Source: Sphingomonas sp. (lineage in GTDB: Bacteria; Pseudomonadota; Alphaproteobacteria; Sphingomonadales; Sphingomonadaceae). From it: a DNA stretch of 44,256 nt. Below the pieces are notes generated by a model. It was not told the DNA's origin. It saw only the letters and a program-made list of their open reading frames with translations, and searched no databases. Shown here piece after piece: positions 24,455 through 33,700 of the stretch; the first letter of the stretch is position 1; the number at the start of each line of letters is the position of its first letter. The DNA lies in assembly GCF_013812825.1 (NCBI RefSeq), contig NZ_JACCSU010000064.1, positions 1 to 44,256 of the forward strand, given 5' to 3'. Made by a program: the position numbers and the translations under genes.

Positions 24455-25456
24455 ATGCGATTTTTTTCGGACAATGCGGCCGCGGCGCACCCGGCGGTGC
24501 TCGACGCGATCGCCGCCTCCAATCGCCTCGACACCGCCTACGACGGCGACGAATGGAGCGCGCGGCTAGACAGCGCCTTTTCCGACCTGTTCGAAACGAG
24601 GGTGCGGGCGCTGTGGGTGACGACGGGCACGGCGGCCAACTGCCTCGCGCTCGCCGCGCTGTGCCCGCCGCATGGCGGCATCATCTGCCACCGCGACGCG
24701 CATATCGAGAACGACGAGGCCGGAGCTCCGGGTTTCTACACCCACGGCGCCAAGCTGATCCTGGTCGACGGGCCCGGCGCCAAGGTCACCCCCGGCTCGG
24801 CAAGCGCCGCGATCGCCCGAATCCGAAAGGACGTCCACCAGGTCCAGCCGCGCGCGCTGTCGATCACCAACGCGACCGAATATGGCCTCGCCTTCTCGGC
24901 GGACGAGGTCGCGGCGCTCGGCGAGCTGGCCCGCTCCCACGCGCTCGGTTTCCACGTTGACGGAGCGCGCTTCGCCAATGCCGTCGCGACGCTCGGCTGC
25001 GCTCCGGCGGATTTGACCTGGCGCTCCGGCGTCGACGCTTTGTCGTTCGGGTTCGTCAAGAACGGCGGCCTCAACGCCGAGGCTCTGATCCTGTTCAAAA
25101 CCGAGCTTGCCGACGAGGTGCTGGTCCGCCGCAAGCGCGCGGGCCATTTGCTGTCGAAAGGCCGGATGCTTGCCGCGCAGATTCTGGCGATGCTCGAGGG
25201 TGACCTGTGGCTGGCCAATGCGCGCTCGGCCAACGCCGCCGCTCAGTCGCTCGCCCAGGCCGACCCCGGCCGCCTCGTCTATCCGGTCGAGGCCAACGAG
25301 GTCTTCCTCAAGGTCACGGCCGACGAAGCCGCCGATCTGCGCTCCCAGGGCTTCGATTTCTACGACTGGGGCCACGGACAAATCCGACTGGTCACCAGCT
25401 GGGACCAGCACGGCGAGGCGGTCGCCAAGCTCGCCGCGGCCATCGCCGCGCTGTGA
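24455..25456 (+). CDS. Low-specificity threonine aldolase-like PLP enzyme
   Basis: A 333-residue fold-type I PLP enzyme of the beta-eliminating lyase family (PF01212). FFSDNAAAAHP at the N-terminus, TGTAANCLAL, HRDAHIENDEAGAP, HVDGARFANA (Asp169) and SFGFVKNGGLNAEALILF with the probable PLP Lys202 fit the alphaproteobacterial threonine aldolase type. These enzymes cleave threonine and other beta-hydroxy amino acids to glycine and an aldehyde. The start at 24455 coincides with the conserved MRFFSDN. Its stop overlaps the start of the EamA transporter (GTGA), so they are co-expressed. Confidence 0.88.
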   Translation: MRFFSDNAAAAHPAVLDAIAASNRLDTAYDGDEWSARLDSAFSDLFETRVRALWVTTGTAANCLALAALCPPHGGIICHRDAHIENDEAGAPGFYTHGAKLILVDGPGAKVTPGSASAAIARIRKDVHQVQPRALSITNATEYGLAFSADEVAALGELARSHALGFHVDGARFANAVATLGCAPADLTWRSGVDALSFGFVKNGGLNAEALILFKTELADEVLVRRKRAGHLLSKGRMLAAQILAMLEGDLWLANARSANAAAQSLAQADPGRLVYPVEANEVFLKVTADEAADLRSQGFDFYDWGHGQIRLVTSWDQHGEAVAKLAAAIAAL

Positions 25457-26379
25457 CGTCCCGCCCCCGGCCCGACCTTTCGGTCGTCGTCCCGTTCATC
25501 ATCTTCACCGGCATCTGGGGCTCGACCTGGATCGTCATTCGCGACCAGCTCGGCACCGTCCCGCCGCAATGGTCGGTCGCCTACCGCTTCGTCATCGCCG
25601 CAACCGCCATGGCGCTGGTCGCCGCCTACAAGGGCGAAAGCCTGCGCCTCGACCGACGCAGCCTGGTCGCGGTCATTTTCCTCGGGTTCACGCAGTTCTG
25701 CGTCAACTTCAACGTCGTCTATTTCGCCGAGCGGCACATCACCTCCGGAGTCGTCGCGACGGTGTTCGCGCTGCTGATGATTCCGAGCACTTTGCTCGGC
25801 TGGGCGTTCCTCGGCCAGCGCCCGACCGGCCGCTTCGTTCTGAGCTCGCTGGTCGCGATCGCCGGAATCGGCTTGATGTTCGCCCATGAGCTGCGCGAGA
25901 ATATCGCGCGATCCGAGCAGATCCTCGCCGGCATCGGCCTCACCCTGATTGGAATGGTCGCCGCCTCCGCGGCCAACGTCTTCCAGGCGCGGCCGAGGGT
26001 TCGCCGGTTTCCGCTGTTCGCGCTGCTTGCCTGGTCGATGGCCGCCGGCGCGGTGTTCGACCTCGCCTTTGCCGCAGTGACCGCCGGGCCGCCGGTGATC
26101 GACACGCGTCCCGGCTATTGGCTCGGCCTCGTCTATTTGGCGCTCGCCGCAACGGTGCTGACCTTCAGCCTCTACTACCCGGTCGTGCGCAGGATCGGAC
26201 CGGCCAAGGCCGCCTATTCGAGCGTCCTGGTGCCGATCATCGCGATGGGCTTCTCGACCGCGCTCGAAGGCTATCGCTGGACTCCGCTGGCCTCGGCCGG
26301 GGCGCTGCTCGCGCTTGGCGGAATGCTCGGCGCGCTCAGCCGCCCGCGCTCGGTTGTGCCGGCCCCCGACGCCGCCTAA
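25453..26379 (+). CDS. EamA/DMT family transporter
   Basis: A 308-residue inner-membrane protein with ten helices in two EamA halves (PF00892): FIIFTGIWGSTWIVIRDQ and YRFVIAATAMALVAA in the first, AASAANVFQARPRV and YPVVRRIGPAKAAYSSVLVP in the second. DMT carriers often export amino acids or metabolites. GTG 25453 overlaps the stop of the aldolase gene by 4 bases; pepN begins 11 bases after its stop. The operon order suggests export of an amino-acid-related product, which is inference. Confidence 0.9.
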   Translation: MTSRPRPDLSVVVPFIIFTGIWGSTWIVIRDQLGTVPPQWSVAYRFVIAATAMALVAAYKGESLRLDRRSLVAVIFLGFTQFCVNFNVVYFAERHITSGVVATVFALLMIPSTLLGWAFLGQRPTGRFVLSSLVAIAGIGLMFAHELRENIARSEQILAGIGLTLIGMVAASAANVFQARPRVRRFPLFALLAWSMAAGAVFDLAFAAVTAGPPVIDTRPGYWLGLVYLALAATVLTFSLYYPVVRRIGPAKAAYSSVLVPIIAMGFSTALEGYRWTPLASAGALLALGGMLGALSRPRSVVPAPDAA

Positions 26380-26390
26380 GCCCGCGGGCC

Positions 26391-28988
26391 ATGGACGCCC
26401 GAACCATTCCCGAAGAGCCGCGCTCGCCGACCCACGTCACCATCCGCCGCGAGGACTATCGGCCGCCCGAGTGGCTGGTGCCGCAAATCGAGCTCGACTT
26501 CATCCTCGACCCCGCCGCGACGCGGGTGCGCTCGAAGCTGGCGGTCACCCGCAACGGCGACCACGACCGGCCGCTGCGGCTCGACGGCGACGAGCTCACG
26601 CCTCTCACGGTCGCGGTCGATGGCGGCGACGCCCAGTGGTCGATGGACGGGCCGACGCTCGTCATCGAGCTGGCGGGCGACCGCGCCACGGTCGAGACCG
26701 AGGTCGAGATCAACCCGACTGCGAACACCAAGCTCACCGGCCTCTACGCGTCGGGCGGCGGGCTCTACACCCAGTGCGAGGCCGAGGGCTTCCGGCGGAT
26801 CGCCTTCTTTCCCGACCGGCCCGACGTGCTCAGCCGTTACCGAGTGCGGCTGGACGCCGACGCCGCGGCCTTCCCGGTGCTGCTGACCAACGGTAATTGC
26901 GTCGAGTCGGGCCAGGGTGAAGTCGGCCGCCACTGGGCGCAGTGGGAGGACCCGTTCCCCAAGCCGTCTTACCTGTTCGCCCTGGTCGCCGGCGACCTCG
27001 CCCCCAACTGCGATCGCTTCACCACCCTGTCCGGCCGCGCCGTCGACCTCGCCATCTGGGTGCGCGAGGCCGACCTGCCCAAGACCCGGCACGCGATGGA
27101 CAGCCTCAAGGCGGCGATGGAGTGGGACGAGCGGGTCTACGGCCGCGAATATGATCTCGACCAGTTCAACATCGTCGCGGTCAGCGATTTCAACATGGGG
27201 GCAATGGAGAACAAGGGCCTTAACATCTTCAATTCGCGGTACATTCTGGCTGACAAGGAAACCGCTACTGACTCCGATTTCGACGCCATCGCCGGGGTCG
27301 TCGGCCATGAATATTTCCACAATTGGTCGGGCAATCGGGTCACCTGCCGCGACTGGTTCCAATTGTCGTTGAAGGAAGGCTTCACGGTCTTCCGCGACCA
27401 GAGCTTCTCGGCCGACATCGGCAGCCCGGCGGTCAAGCGCATCGAGGACATCCGGCTGCTCCGGGCGGTCCAGTTTCCCGAGGACGACGGCCCGCTCGCC
27501 CATCCGGTGCGGCCCGACTCCTACCTCGAGATCTCGAACTTCTACACCGCGACCGTCTACAACAAGGGCGCCGAGCTGATCCGGATGTTCCACACGCTGC
27601 TGGGCGCCGAGAAATTCCGCGCCGGGACCGACCTCTATTTCGATCGCCATGACGGGCAGGCGGCGACCTGCGACGACTTCGTCCAGGCGCTCCAGGACGC
27701 GAGCGGCACGGATCTCGAGCCGTTCAAGATCTGGTACTCGCAGGCCGGCACTCCGAAGGTGAGCGCGCGGCTCGACCATGACGCGCGTACGCGAACCGCG
27801 ACGCTGCACCTGGCGCAGCGCGTCGACCCGACTCCGGGCCAGCCCGACAAGCAGCCGATGCCGATCCCGCTGAACACCGCGTTGATCGGCGCCGACAGCG
27901 GCCGCGAGGTCGCGCCGGAGCGCCTGATCCTGCTCGACAAGGCCGAGCAGAGCATCCGCTTCGACCAAGTCGCCGAGTCGCCCTTGCTGTCGATCAATCG
28001 GGGTTTTTCCGCCCCCGTGATCGTCGAGGCGGAGCGCGCGCCCGAGCAGCTCGAGCGGCTCGCCCGGCACGACAGCGACCCGTTCGCGCGCTTCGAGGCG
28101 ATGCAGGAGCTGATGCTTCGGGCGCTGATCGCCGGTACGCTCGGCGAGCCGGTCGACACCCAGCCGCTGATCCGCGCGGTCTCGAACACGCTTCGGTCGG
28201 ATGAGCTCGATCCCGCGTTCAAGGCGGAGGTGATCCTGCCGCCCTCGGAAAGCCAAATCGGCGACCGCATGGACCGCGTCGACCCGGACGCCATTCATGA
28301 ATCGCGCGAGCGGCTTCGAGCGGCGATCGGCTCGCGGCTTCGCGACGATCTGGTCGCAGCCCGCGGGATCCCCGCCGCCGACGATCTCAGCCCGGCGGCC
28401 AAGGGCGCCCGCCGGCTCAGCAGCGTCGCGCTGGGGCTGATCGCCGCCGGCGACCCGCGCGAGGGCGCTTCGCTGGCCAAGGAGCAGTTCGATTTGGCCG
28501 CCAACATGACCGACCGCCAAGGCGCGCTGGCCATTCTCGTCTCACTCGACCAGCCGGAGCGGCAGGCCGCGCTCGATGCCTTCTATGACCGGTTCAGGGA
28601 CGACCCGCTGGTGGTCGACAAATGGTTCGCGCTGCAGGCGACCGCGCAGCGCCGCGACACGCTCGATGAAGTCGAGCGCCTGGCCGCGCATCCGGCGTTC
28701 ACCCTCGCCAACCCCAACCGGCTGCGCGCGCTCGCCGGCAACTTCAGCGCCAACCAGTGGGCGTTCCACCACGGCTCCGGGCGCGGCTACCGATTCCTCG
28801 CCGACATGATCCTCGCCGCCGACAAGTTGAACCCGCAGGTCGCCGCTCGGCTGGTGCCGGCGTTCGGGCGCTGGCGGCGCTTCGACGAGGCACGCGCGGC
28901 GCTCATGCGCGCCGAGCTCGAGGCGATGGTCGCCGCTCCCGGCCTGTCCAAGGATGTCTACGAACAGGCCTCGAAGAGCCTGGGCTAG
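26391..28988 (+). CDS. pepN: Aminopeptidase N
   Basis: An 865-residue M1 zinc aminopeptidase of the E. coli PepN type. Exopeptidase motif GAMEN at 270-274, zinc ligands His306, Glu-catalytic 307 and His310 in GHEYFHNW, and the third ligand Glu329 in LKEGFTVFRDQ. Domains run in the usual order: N-terminal beta saddle, thermolysin-like core, small beta domain and large C-terminal helical bowl. It removes N-terminal residues from peptides in the cytoplasm. The ATG at 26391 matches the family start (RREDYRPPEWLVP soon after). Its stop faces that of the ABC auxiliary lipoprotein with 3 bases between. Confidence 0.97.
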   Translation: MDARTIPEEPRSPTHVTIRREDYRPPEWLVPQIELDFILDPAATRVRSKLAVTRNGDHDRPLRLDGDELTPLTVAVDGGDAQWSMDGPTLVIELAGDRATVETEVEINPTANTKLTGLYASGGGLYTQCEAEGFRRIAFFPDRPDVLSRYRVRLDADAAAFPVLLTNGNCVESGQGEVGRHWAQWEDPFPKPSYLFALVAGDLAPNCDRFTTLSGRAVDLAIWVREADLPKTRHAMDSLKAAMEWDERVYGREYDLDQFNIVAVSDFNMGAMENKGLNIFNSRYILADKETATDSDFDAIAGVVGHEYFHNWSGNRVTCRDWFQLSLKEGFTVFRDQSFSADIGSPAVKRIEDIRLLRAVQFPEDDGPLAHPVRPDSYLEISNFYTATVYNKGAELIRMFHTLLGAEKFRAGTDLYFDRHDGQAATCDDFVQALQDASGTDLEPFKIWYSQAGTPKVSARLDHDARTRTATLHLAQRVDPTPGQPDKQPMPIPLNTALIGADSGREVAPERLILLDKAEQSIRFDQVAESPLLSINRGFSAPVIVEAERAPEQLERLARHDSDPFARFEAMQELMLRALIAGTLGEPVDTQPLIRAVSNTLRSDELDPAFKAEVILPPSESQIGDRMDRVDPDAIHESRERLRAAIGSRLRDDLVAARGIPAADDLSPAAKGARRLSSVALGLIAAGDPREGASLAKEQFDLAANMTDRQGALAILVSLDQPERQAALDAFYDRFRDDPLVVDKWFALQATAQRRDTLDEVERLAAHPAFTLANPNRLRALAGNFSANQWAFHHGSGRGYRFLADMILAADKLNPQVAARLVPAFGRWRRFDEARAALMRAELEAMVAAPGLSKDVYEQASKSLG

Positions 28989-28991
28989 CGC

Positions 28992-29594
28992 CTAGCGGGC
29001 GATCCAGCTCGCCGCTTCGAGCGCGACCTGGTTGGCCGCCTGGTTGAGCGCGTAGCCGACGTTGGCCGCGTCGGGGGTGGTCGGCACCCTGGCCTCGAAC
29101 CGGCGAGTCTCGACGCGCGTCCCGCCGGCTGTCGAAATGGCTCCGTCGAAGCGCACGATGACCGCTTGCTCGGCGGCGTCGTAGCCCATTTTGTGCAGCT
29201 CTCCGGCCACCTGCACGCCCGGGTCGAGCGTCGCCTGCCTGGGGTCCAGCACTACCCGGCCGGTGGTCCGCCGCACGGTTTCGGCCAGCAAGGACTGGAA
29301 CAGGCGGTCGGGCGTATCGACCCACTGCAGGTCCTCGATATAGGCGACTTCCATGTGGCTGACCTGCGCCGGCACCCGCACTGTTCGAAGCTCCTTGCCG
29401 ATGACCGGAACCGCGATCGTCACCGCCTGGCCGGCGCCGACGGTGCGCGTGAATTCGCCTTGAAGCGCCGCCTGCGGAGTGAGCGTCAGCAGAGTCGGCG
29501 GAGTCTTTCCGCCGCCAAGCAAACCGCCAAGCGAGCAGGCGCTGAGCGCGAGCCCGAGAACGGCCGCAACGGCAGTGCGCAACAGCGGCTTCAT
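28992..29594 (-). CDS. ABC-type transport auxiliary lipoprotein (PqiC-like)
   Basis: A 200-residue protein with a lipobox LSAC (Cys20) after a basic N-terminus, so it is a lipoprotein. The body fits the ABC_trans_aux family (PF03886): YIEDLQWVDTPDRLFQSLL, RRTTGRVVLDPR and a repeated beta/alpha pattern. Such proteins work with MCE transporters in the outer or inner membrane. The ATG at 29594 overlaps the mlaD-like stop by 4 bases; a TTG one codon upstream is not needed. It is the last gene of the Mla-type operon and replaces an MlaC-type shuttle, which is not seen. Confidence 0.85.
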   Translation of the reverse strand: MKPLLRTAVAAVLGLALSACSLGGLLGGGKTPPTLLTLTPQAALQGEFTRTVGAGQAVTIAVPVIGKELRTVRVPAQVSHMEVAYIEDLQWVDTPDRLFQSLLAETVRRTTGRVVLDPRQATLDPGVQVAGELHKMGYDAAEQAVIVRFDGAISTAGGTRVETRRFEARVPTTPDAANVGYALNQAANQVALEAASWIAR

Positions 29595-30547
29595 CAACGC
29601 CTCCTCGCCGGCTTGTAGTCGGGCAATTTCTCCGGCCCGAGCGCGCCGCCGATGCCCTCCTGCTCCAGCCGTTCGGAAAAGCCGCGCAGGGTCACCGTCA
29701 GCTCGCGCATGTCGCGCACCAGGCGGTTGACCTCCGGAAGCGTCGACTTGGTCAAATTCTGCACTCCCGGGCGCGCGTCCGCGACCATCGCGTCGAGGTT
29801 GCTGGCGGCGCGCTCGACCCCGGCGATCGCGCGCCGAAGGTCCTGGGCCGCCGGCCGCCCTTCCTCGTTGACCAGCCGGTTGGTGCTGTCGGCGAGCACT
29901 CCGACCCGCTGGGCGGCGATGCCGGCGTTGCGCGCTGCAATCCGCGCATCACCGATTGCGTCGGCGAGGTCGGGGGCCCGCTCGGCGAGGACGTCGGTGG
30001 TCCGCTTCATGTTGTCGAGGATGTCGGCGATCGCGTTCTGGTTCTCGTCGCTGAGCAGCTCGGTCAGGCGCTCGGTCAGCCGCTGGATCCGGTCGATCAG
30101 CTCGGGAGCGCTGTTGAGCAGTGCGCCGAGTCCGCCCGAGCTCGACGGGATCACTGGGCAGCCCTGCGGTCCCGGCTGGCTGAGCGGCCGGCCGCCCTTG
30201 ACCGCGCCGGTCAGCTGGATTTCGCTGACTCCGGTGAAGCCCACTCCCTTGATCTCCGCGGTCGTGCCCTGGAGAACCGGCGTCTGGTCGTCGACGTTGA
30301 TCCTCACCCAGACGAACTCCGGACGGTCGGGAAGCAGCGAGATGCTCTCGATCGTGCCGACCGGGACGCCCGAGAAGCTGACCGTCGAGCCCTTGTTGAG
30401 CCCTCCAACCGCCTGCGCGAAGTAAATGTCGAAGCAGCGCGTCGTCTTCGTCGACAGGCCCGCCAGCCAGACGGTGAACAGCAAAAGCCCCGCGAGCATC
30501 GCGAGGACCACTGCACCGACCAGCACGTGATTGGACCGCGTTTCCAT
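29594..30547 (-). CDS. MlaD/MCE family protein
   Basis: A 317-residue substrate-binding component of an MCE transporter. One membrane helix (HVLVGAVVLAMLAGLLLFTV, residues 7-26) anchors a periplasmic MCE domain (about 35-115; VGGLNKGSTVSFSGVPVG, GVGFTGVSEIQLTGAVKGG) and a long helical region (residues 140-305) that could form a tube. MCE hexamers pass phospholipids or other hydrophobic compounds across the periplasm. It overlaps genes on both sides by 4 bases, so the stoichiometric operon is clear. Confidence 0.92.
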   Translation of the reverse strand: METRSNHVLVGAVVLAMLAGLLLFTVWLAGLSTKTTRCFDIYFAQAVGGLNKGSTVSFSGVPVGTIESISLLPDRPEFVWVRINVDDQTPVLQGTTAEIKGVGFTGVSEIQLTGAVKGGRPLSQPGPQGCPVIPSSSGGLGALLNSAPELIDRIQRLTERLTELLSDENQNAIADILDNMKRTTDVLAERAPDLADAIGDARIAARNAGIAAQRVGVLADSTNRLVNEEGRPAAQDLRRAIAGVERAASNLDAMVADARPGVQNLTKSTLPEVNRLVRDMRELTVTLRGFSERLEQEGIGGALGPEKLPDYKPARRR

Positions 30548-31335
30548 CAGGCCTCGACGGCTTCCTTATAGTTGCCGGCCGCAGCGCGACCGCGTGGGCC
30601 ATTAAAATATTCTTGAATCCAAGGATGTTCCAATGACAATAGTTCCGGAATCGTTCCAACCGCCACAACTTTTTGGTCGGCGATCACCGCGACCCGGTCG
30701 CAGATCGTGTGCAGCGTGTCGAGGTCGTGGGTGATCAGGAACACGGTGAGCTCGAGCTTTTCCTTGAGCGCCAGGATCAGCTCGTCGAAGGCGGCGGCGC
30801 CGATCGGGTCGAGGCCGGCGGTCGGCTCGTCGAGGAACAAAAGCTCCGGGTCGAGCGCCAGCGCCCGGGCGAGCCCGGCGCGCTTGCGCATCCCGCCCGA
30901 CAGTTCGGCCGGAAATTTGGGCCCGGCGTCGGCCGGAAGCCCGCTCATCGCGATCTTGTAGGACGCGATCTCGTCGAGCAGCGGCGGCTTCAGATACGGG
31001 AAATATTCGTGGATCGGCACCTCGACATTCTCGGCCACGGTCAGGGTCGAGAACAAGGCCCCGTTCTGGAACAGAATCCCCCACCGCCGGCGGATGTTCT
31101 TGGCCTCGTCCTCGCTTCGGCCGACCATATTCTCGCCGAGCACTTCGATGTCGCCCTCGTCGGGCGTTTGCAGGCCGATGATCGATCGCATCAGCACCGA
31201 CTTGCCGGTGCCCGATCCGCCGACGACCCCCAGGATCTCGCCGCGCCGGACGTCGAGCTCCAGGCCGTCGTGGACAAGCTCGTCGCCGAAGCTGTTGCGC
31301 AGGCCGCGAACGGTGATGATCGGTTTCTCGCTCAT
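30547..31335 (-). CDS. Mla-type ABC transporter ATP-binding protein
   Basis: A 262-residue ATPase. Walker A GGSGTGKS (39-46), signature LSGGMRKRAGLARAL, Walker B LLFLDEPTAGLDP and the switch His in LITHDLDTL are all intact. LFQNGALFSTLTVAENV is typical of the MlaF subgroup. It powers the lipid transporter from the cytoplasmic face. The start at 31335 (MSEKPIITVRGLRNSF) overlaps the permease stop by 4 bases; upstream in-frame sequence is antisense noise. Confidence 0.94.
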   Translation of the reverse strand: MSEKPIITVRGLRNSFGDELVHDGLELDVRRGEILGVVGGSGTGKSVLMRSIIGLQTPDEGDIEVLGENMVGRSEDEAKNIRRRWGILFQNGALFSTLTVAENVEVPIHEYFPYLKPPLLDEIASYKIAMSGLPADAGPKFPAELSGGMRKRAGLARALALDPELLFLDEPTAGLDPIGAAAFDELILALKEKLELTVFLITHDLDTLHTICDRVAVIADQKVVAVGTIPELLSLEHPWIQEYFNGPRGRAAAGNYKEAVEA

Positions 31336-32450
31336 TTCCAGCCGATCGAGCTGAAGAACACGGCGAACATCGCGTCGAGCACGATGACGAGGAAGATCGA
31401 CTGGACCACCGCCGTGGTGGTTCGCATCCCGACTTCTTCGCTGTTGCCCTGGACCAGCATGCCCTGGAAGCAGCCGGCCAGGCCGATGATGAAGCCGAAC
31501 ACCGGCGCCTTGATGAGTCCGATCCACAAGTCGGTGATCGGCACGACTTCCTGCAGGCGCTGGATATAGGTCGTCGGGGGAATTCCAAGCTGCAGCCAGA
31601 CGAAGATGCCGCCGCCAAGCAGCGACATCATCATCGCCCAGAACGCGAGCAACGGCATCATGATGGTGCTGGCAATCAGCCTCGGGATGACCAGCGCCTC
31701 GATCGGCGACACGCCGATGGTGCGCATCGCGTCGATTTCCTCGGTGATTTTCATCGTCCCGATCTGGGCGGCGAAGGCCGATCCCGAGCGGCCGGCGACC
31801 ATGATCGCGGTCATCAGAGTGCCCAGCTCGCGGACGGTGATCCGGCCGATCAAATTGATGGTGAAGACTTCGGCGCCGAACTGCTCGAGCTGCACCGCGC
31901 CCTGCTGGCCGACGACGATCCCGATCAGGAAGCTCATCAGGCCGATGATCCCCAGCGCCCGGATCCCGACCACGTCGAAGCGCTGGACGACGGCGTTCAC
32001 TCGGAAACGCCTGGGATGGGCGACCAGGTTGGCGAACGCGACCAGGGTCGAGCCGAAGAAAGCGAGCAGCCCGACCAGCGTCCGGCCGAGCTCAAGGATC
32101 CATTGGCCGAGCTCGTCGAGGACATAGAAAAACCCGCTGGCGCCCTCGGGGTGGACCTTGACCGGCTTGTCGGCCTCTGCGACCTGCTCGAGCAGGCTCT
32201 GTTCCTCCGGGGTGGCGCCGACCACTTTCGCGCCGCGGTCGCGGACCGTTCGATAGACCAGCCAGGCTCCGACGGTGTCCATTTTCTCGACCTTCGACAG
32301 GTCGATGGTCAGCGGATCGCTCAGCGATTCGATCTCGCGAGCGGTCGTGGCGGCGCGGGTAATGGTCAGCGCGCCGGCAATTCGATAGGTCTCGCCGGCA
32401 CCCTCGCGTGCCCCCCGGGATTCCGCGGCGGTTTGATCGTCATCGGCCAT
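31332..32450 (-). CDS. Mla-type ABC permease with N-terminal STAS domain
   Basis: A 372-residue MlaE-family permease (PF02405). Residues 15-105 form a STAS domain (LTIDLSKVEKMDTVGAWLVY), the counterpart of the separate MlaB in E. coli, fused here. The permease core has VRELGTLMTAIMVAGRSGSAF, the EIDAMRTIGVSPIEALV coupling loop and five or six helices. It forms the inner-membrane channel of the lipid transporter. It is the first gene of the operon and is divergent from the CDP-alcohol phosphotransferase operon across a 115-base gap. Confidence 0.93.
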   Translation of the reverse strand: MADDDQTAAESRGAREGAGETYRIAGALTITRAATTAREIESLSDPLTIDLSKVEKMDTVGAWLVYRTVRDRGAKVVGATPEEQSLLEQVAEADKPVKVHPEGASGFFYVLDELGQWILELGRTLVGLLAFFGSTLVAFANLVAHPRRFRVNAVVQRFDVVGIRALGIIGLMSFLIGIVVGQQGAVQLEQFGAEVFTINLIGRITVRELGTLMTAIMVAGRSGSAFAAQIGTMKITEEIDAMRTIGVSPIEALVIPRLIASTIMMPLLAFWAMMMSLLGGGIFVWLQLGIPPTTYIQRLQEVVPITDLWIGLIKAPVFGFIIGLAGCFQGMLVQGNSEEVGMRTTTAVVQSIFLVIVLDAMFAVFFSSIGWK

Positions 32451-32565
32451 CAGGCCTAGATTAGTGCGCGAAATCCTTCACATGGGCAAGTATTGCGCCG
32501 CCGCGGCCCAGTCCGGCCGGGCCGCCACTTTCCTGCCGCCATTGTCGCCTCTAAGCCGCTCGGTC

Positions 32566-33687
32566 ATGTCGAGCGACGCGCCCCTGTTGTTTGTCCCCGT
32601 CGGGTCGAACTCGGCGCGACTGTTCGGGCTCGACGCCAAGGCCCGCGCCTGCCGCCTCGCCGCCAATGCCGGCTTCGAGTGCGCGGACTCGCCGCCGGGC
32701 GGGCGCGAAGCTCTCCTGGCGAGCCTCGATTATGCGTGGGACCCGGCCTGGCTGACGGAGATGGCCAACCGCCCGGCAACCGTGCTGACTCTGGGCGGCA
32801 AGCCGGTGCTCGCCCATGTTCCCGCCGACGCTTCCGCGGCTGCGCTCGCGCAAGCCCTCGTCAAGGGCGACATGACCGCGCTGGCGGGCCTCGAAAGGGT
32901 CGAGGCGGAAACGGTCGAGCTCAGCTACCGCAAGCTGCGCAAGCGCGACCGCCCGTTCGTCATGCCGCTCGATCCCGCCGATCCGGAGCCGGTCGAGCGC
33001 GCCGCCTATGACGCCAGCTACAAGGGCGTGACCGACGCGCTGACGCTCTATCTGTGGCGTCGCCCCGCTTTCTATTTGACCCGCTGGGCGGCCGAGGCGG
33101 GCCTCACTCCCAACATGGTGACCGCGGCCGGCTTCGTCCTTTGCGTGCTCGCCTTCTGGTTGTTCTGGGAGGGGCATTACTGGCTCGGGATCGCCGCCGG
33201 CTTCGTCTTCATGGTCCTTGACACGGTCGACGGGAAGCTCGCCCGCTGCACCGGCACCTCGTCGGAATGGGGCAATCTGTTCGATCACGGAATCGACCTC
33301 GTCCACCCGCCATTCTGGTGGTGGGCGTGGCTTCACGGGCTCGAAGCCTACGGTCGTCCGCTGGAGCCGATCTACGAAACCATGCTGCTGTGGGTGATCA
33401 TCGGCGGCTATGTCGCCCAGCGGCTGATCGAGGGTATTTTCCTGCGCCGCCACGGCATGCATATCCACGTCTGGCGGCCGATCGACAGCCAGTTCCGGCT
33501 GGTCACCGCGCGGCGCAACCCGAACATGGTGATCCTGTTCGCCGCCTTGCTGTTCGGCCGCCCCGACATCGGCATCGAGCTGGTCGCCCTGTGGACCCTC
33601 GTCTCCCTGATCTTCCACGCGGTCCGGATGGCGCAGGCCACGGTCCGGGCCGAGCAGGGCCGGGAGGTGGTGTCGTGGCTGGCATGA
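32566..33687 (+). CDS. CDP-alcohol phosphotransferase with degenerate nucleotidyltransferase-like N-domain
   Basis: A 373-residue membrane enzyme. The C-terminal part (about 150-370) is a CDP-alcohol phosphatidyltransferase domain (PF01066) with the full motif: Asp219, Asp222-Gly, Ala-Arg, Gly, Asp240 and Asp244, spaced D..DG..AR........G...D...D, and about six helices. These enzymes join a CDP-activated alcohol to a second alcohol with release of CMP. Residues 1-125 (PVGSNSARLFGLDAKARACR) look like a worn MobA-like nucleotidyltransferase fold. The start at 32566 is chosen from the domain boundary; it has no clear binding site. The whole layout resembles bifunctional inositol-phosphate cytidylyltransferase/phosphotransferases, which is inference. 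Confidence 0.82.
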   Translation: MSSDAPLLFVPVGSNSARLFGLDAKARACRLAANAGFECADSPPGGREALLASLDYAWDPAWLTEMANRPATVLTLGGKPVLAHVPADASAAALAQALVKGDMTALAGLERVEAETVELSYRKLRKRDRPFVMPLDPADPEPVERAAYDASYKGVTDALTLYLWRRPAFYLTRWAAEAGLTPNMVTAAGFVLCVLAFWLFWEGHYWLGIAAGFVFMVLDTVDGKLARCTGTSSEWGNLFDHGIDLVHPPFWWWAWLHGLEAYGRPLEPIYETMLLWVIIGGYVAQRLIEGIFLRRHGMHIHVWRPIDSQFRLVTARRNPNMVILFAALLFGRPDIGIELVALWTLVSLIFHAVRMAQATVRAEQGREVVSWLA

Positions 33688-33700
33688 GGTTCGCGCTGGC

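Noticed and set aside
26376-28520. A 714-codon open frame on the minus strand
   Set aside because: Antisense to pepN; Arg/Gly/Val/Asp-rich without recognisable domains.
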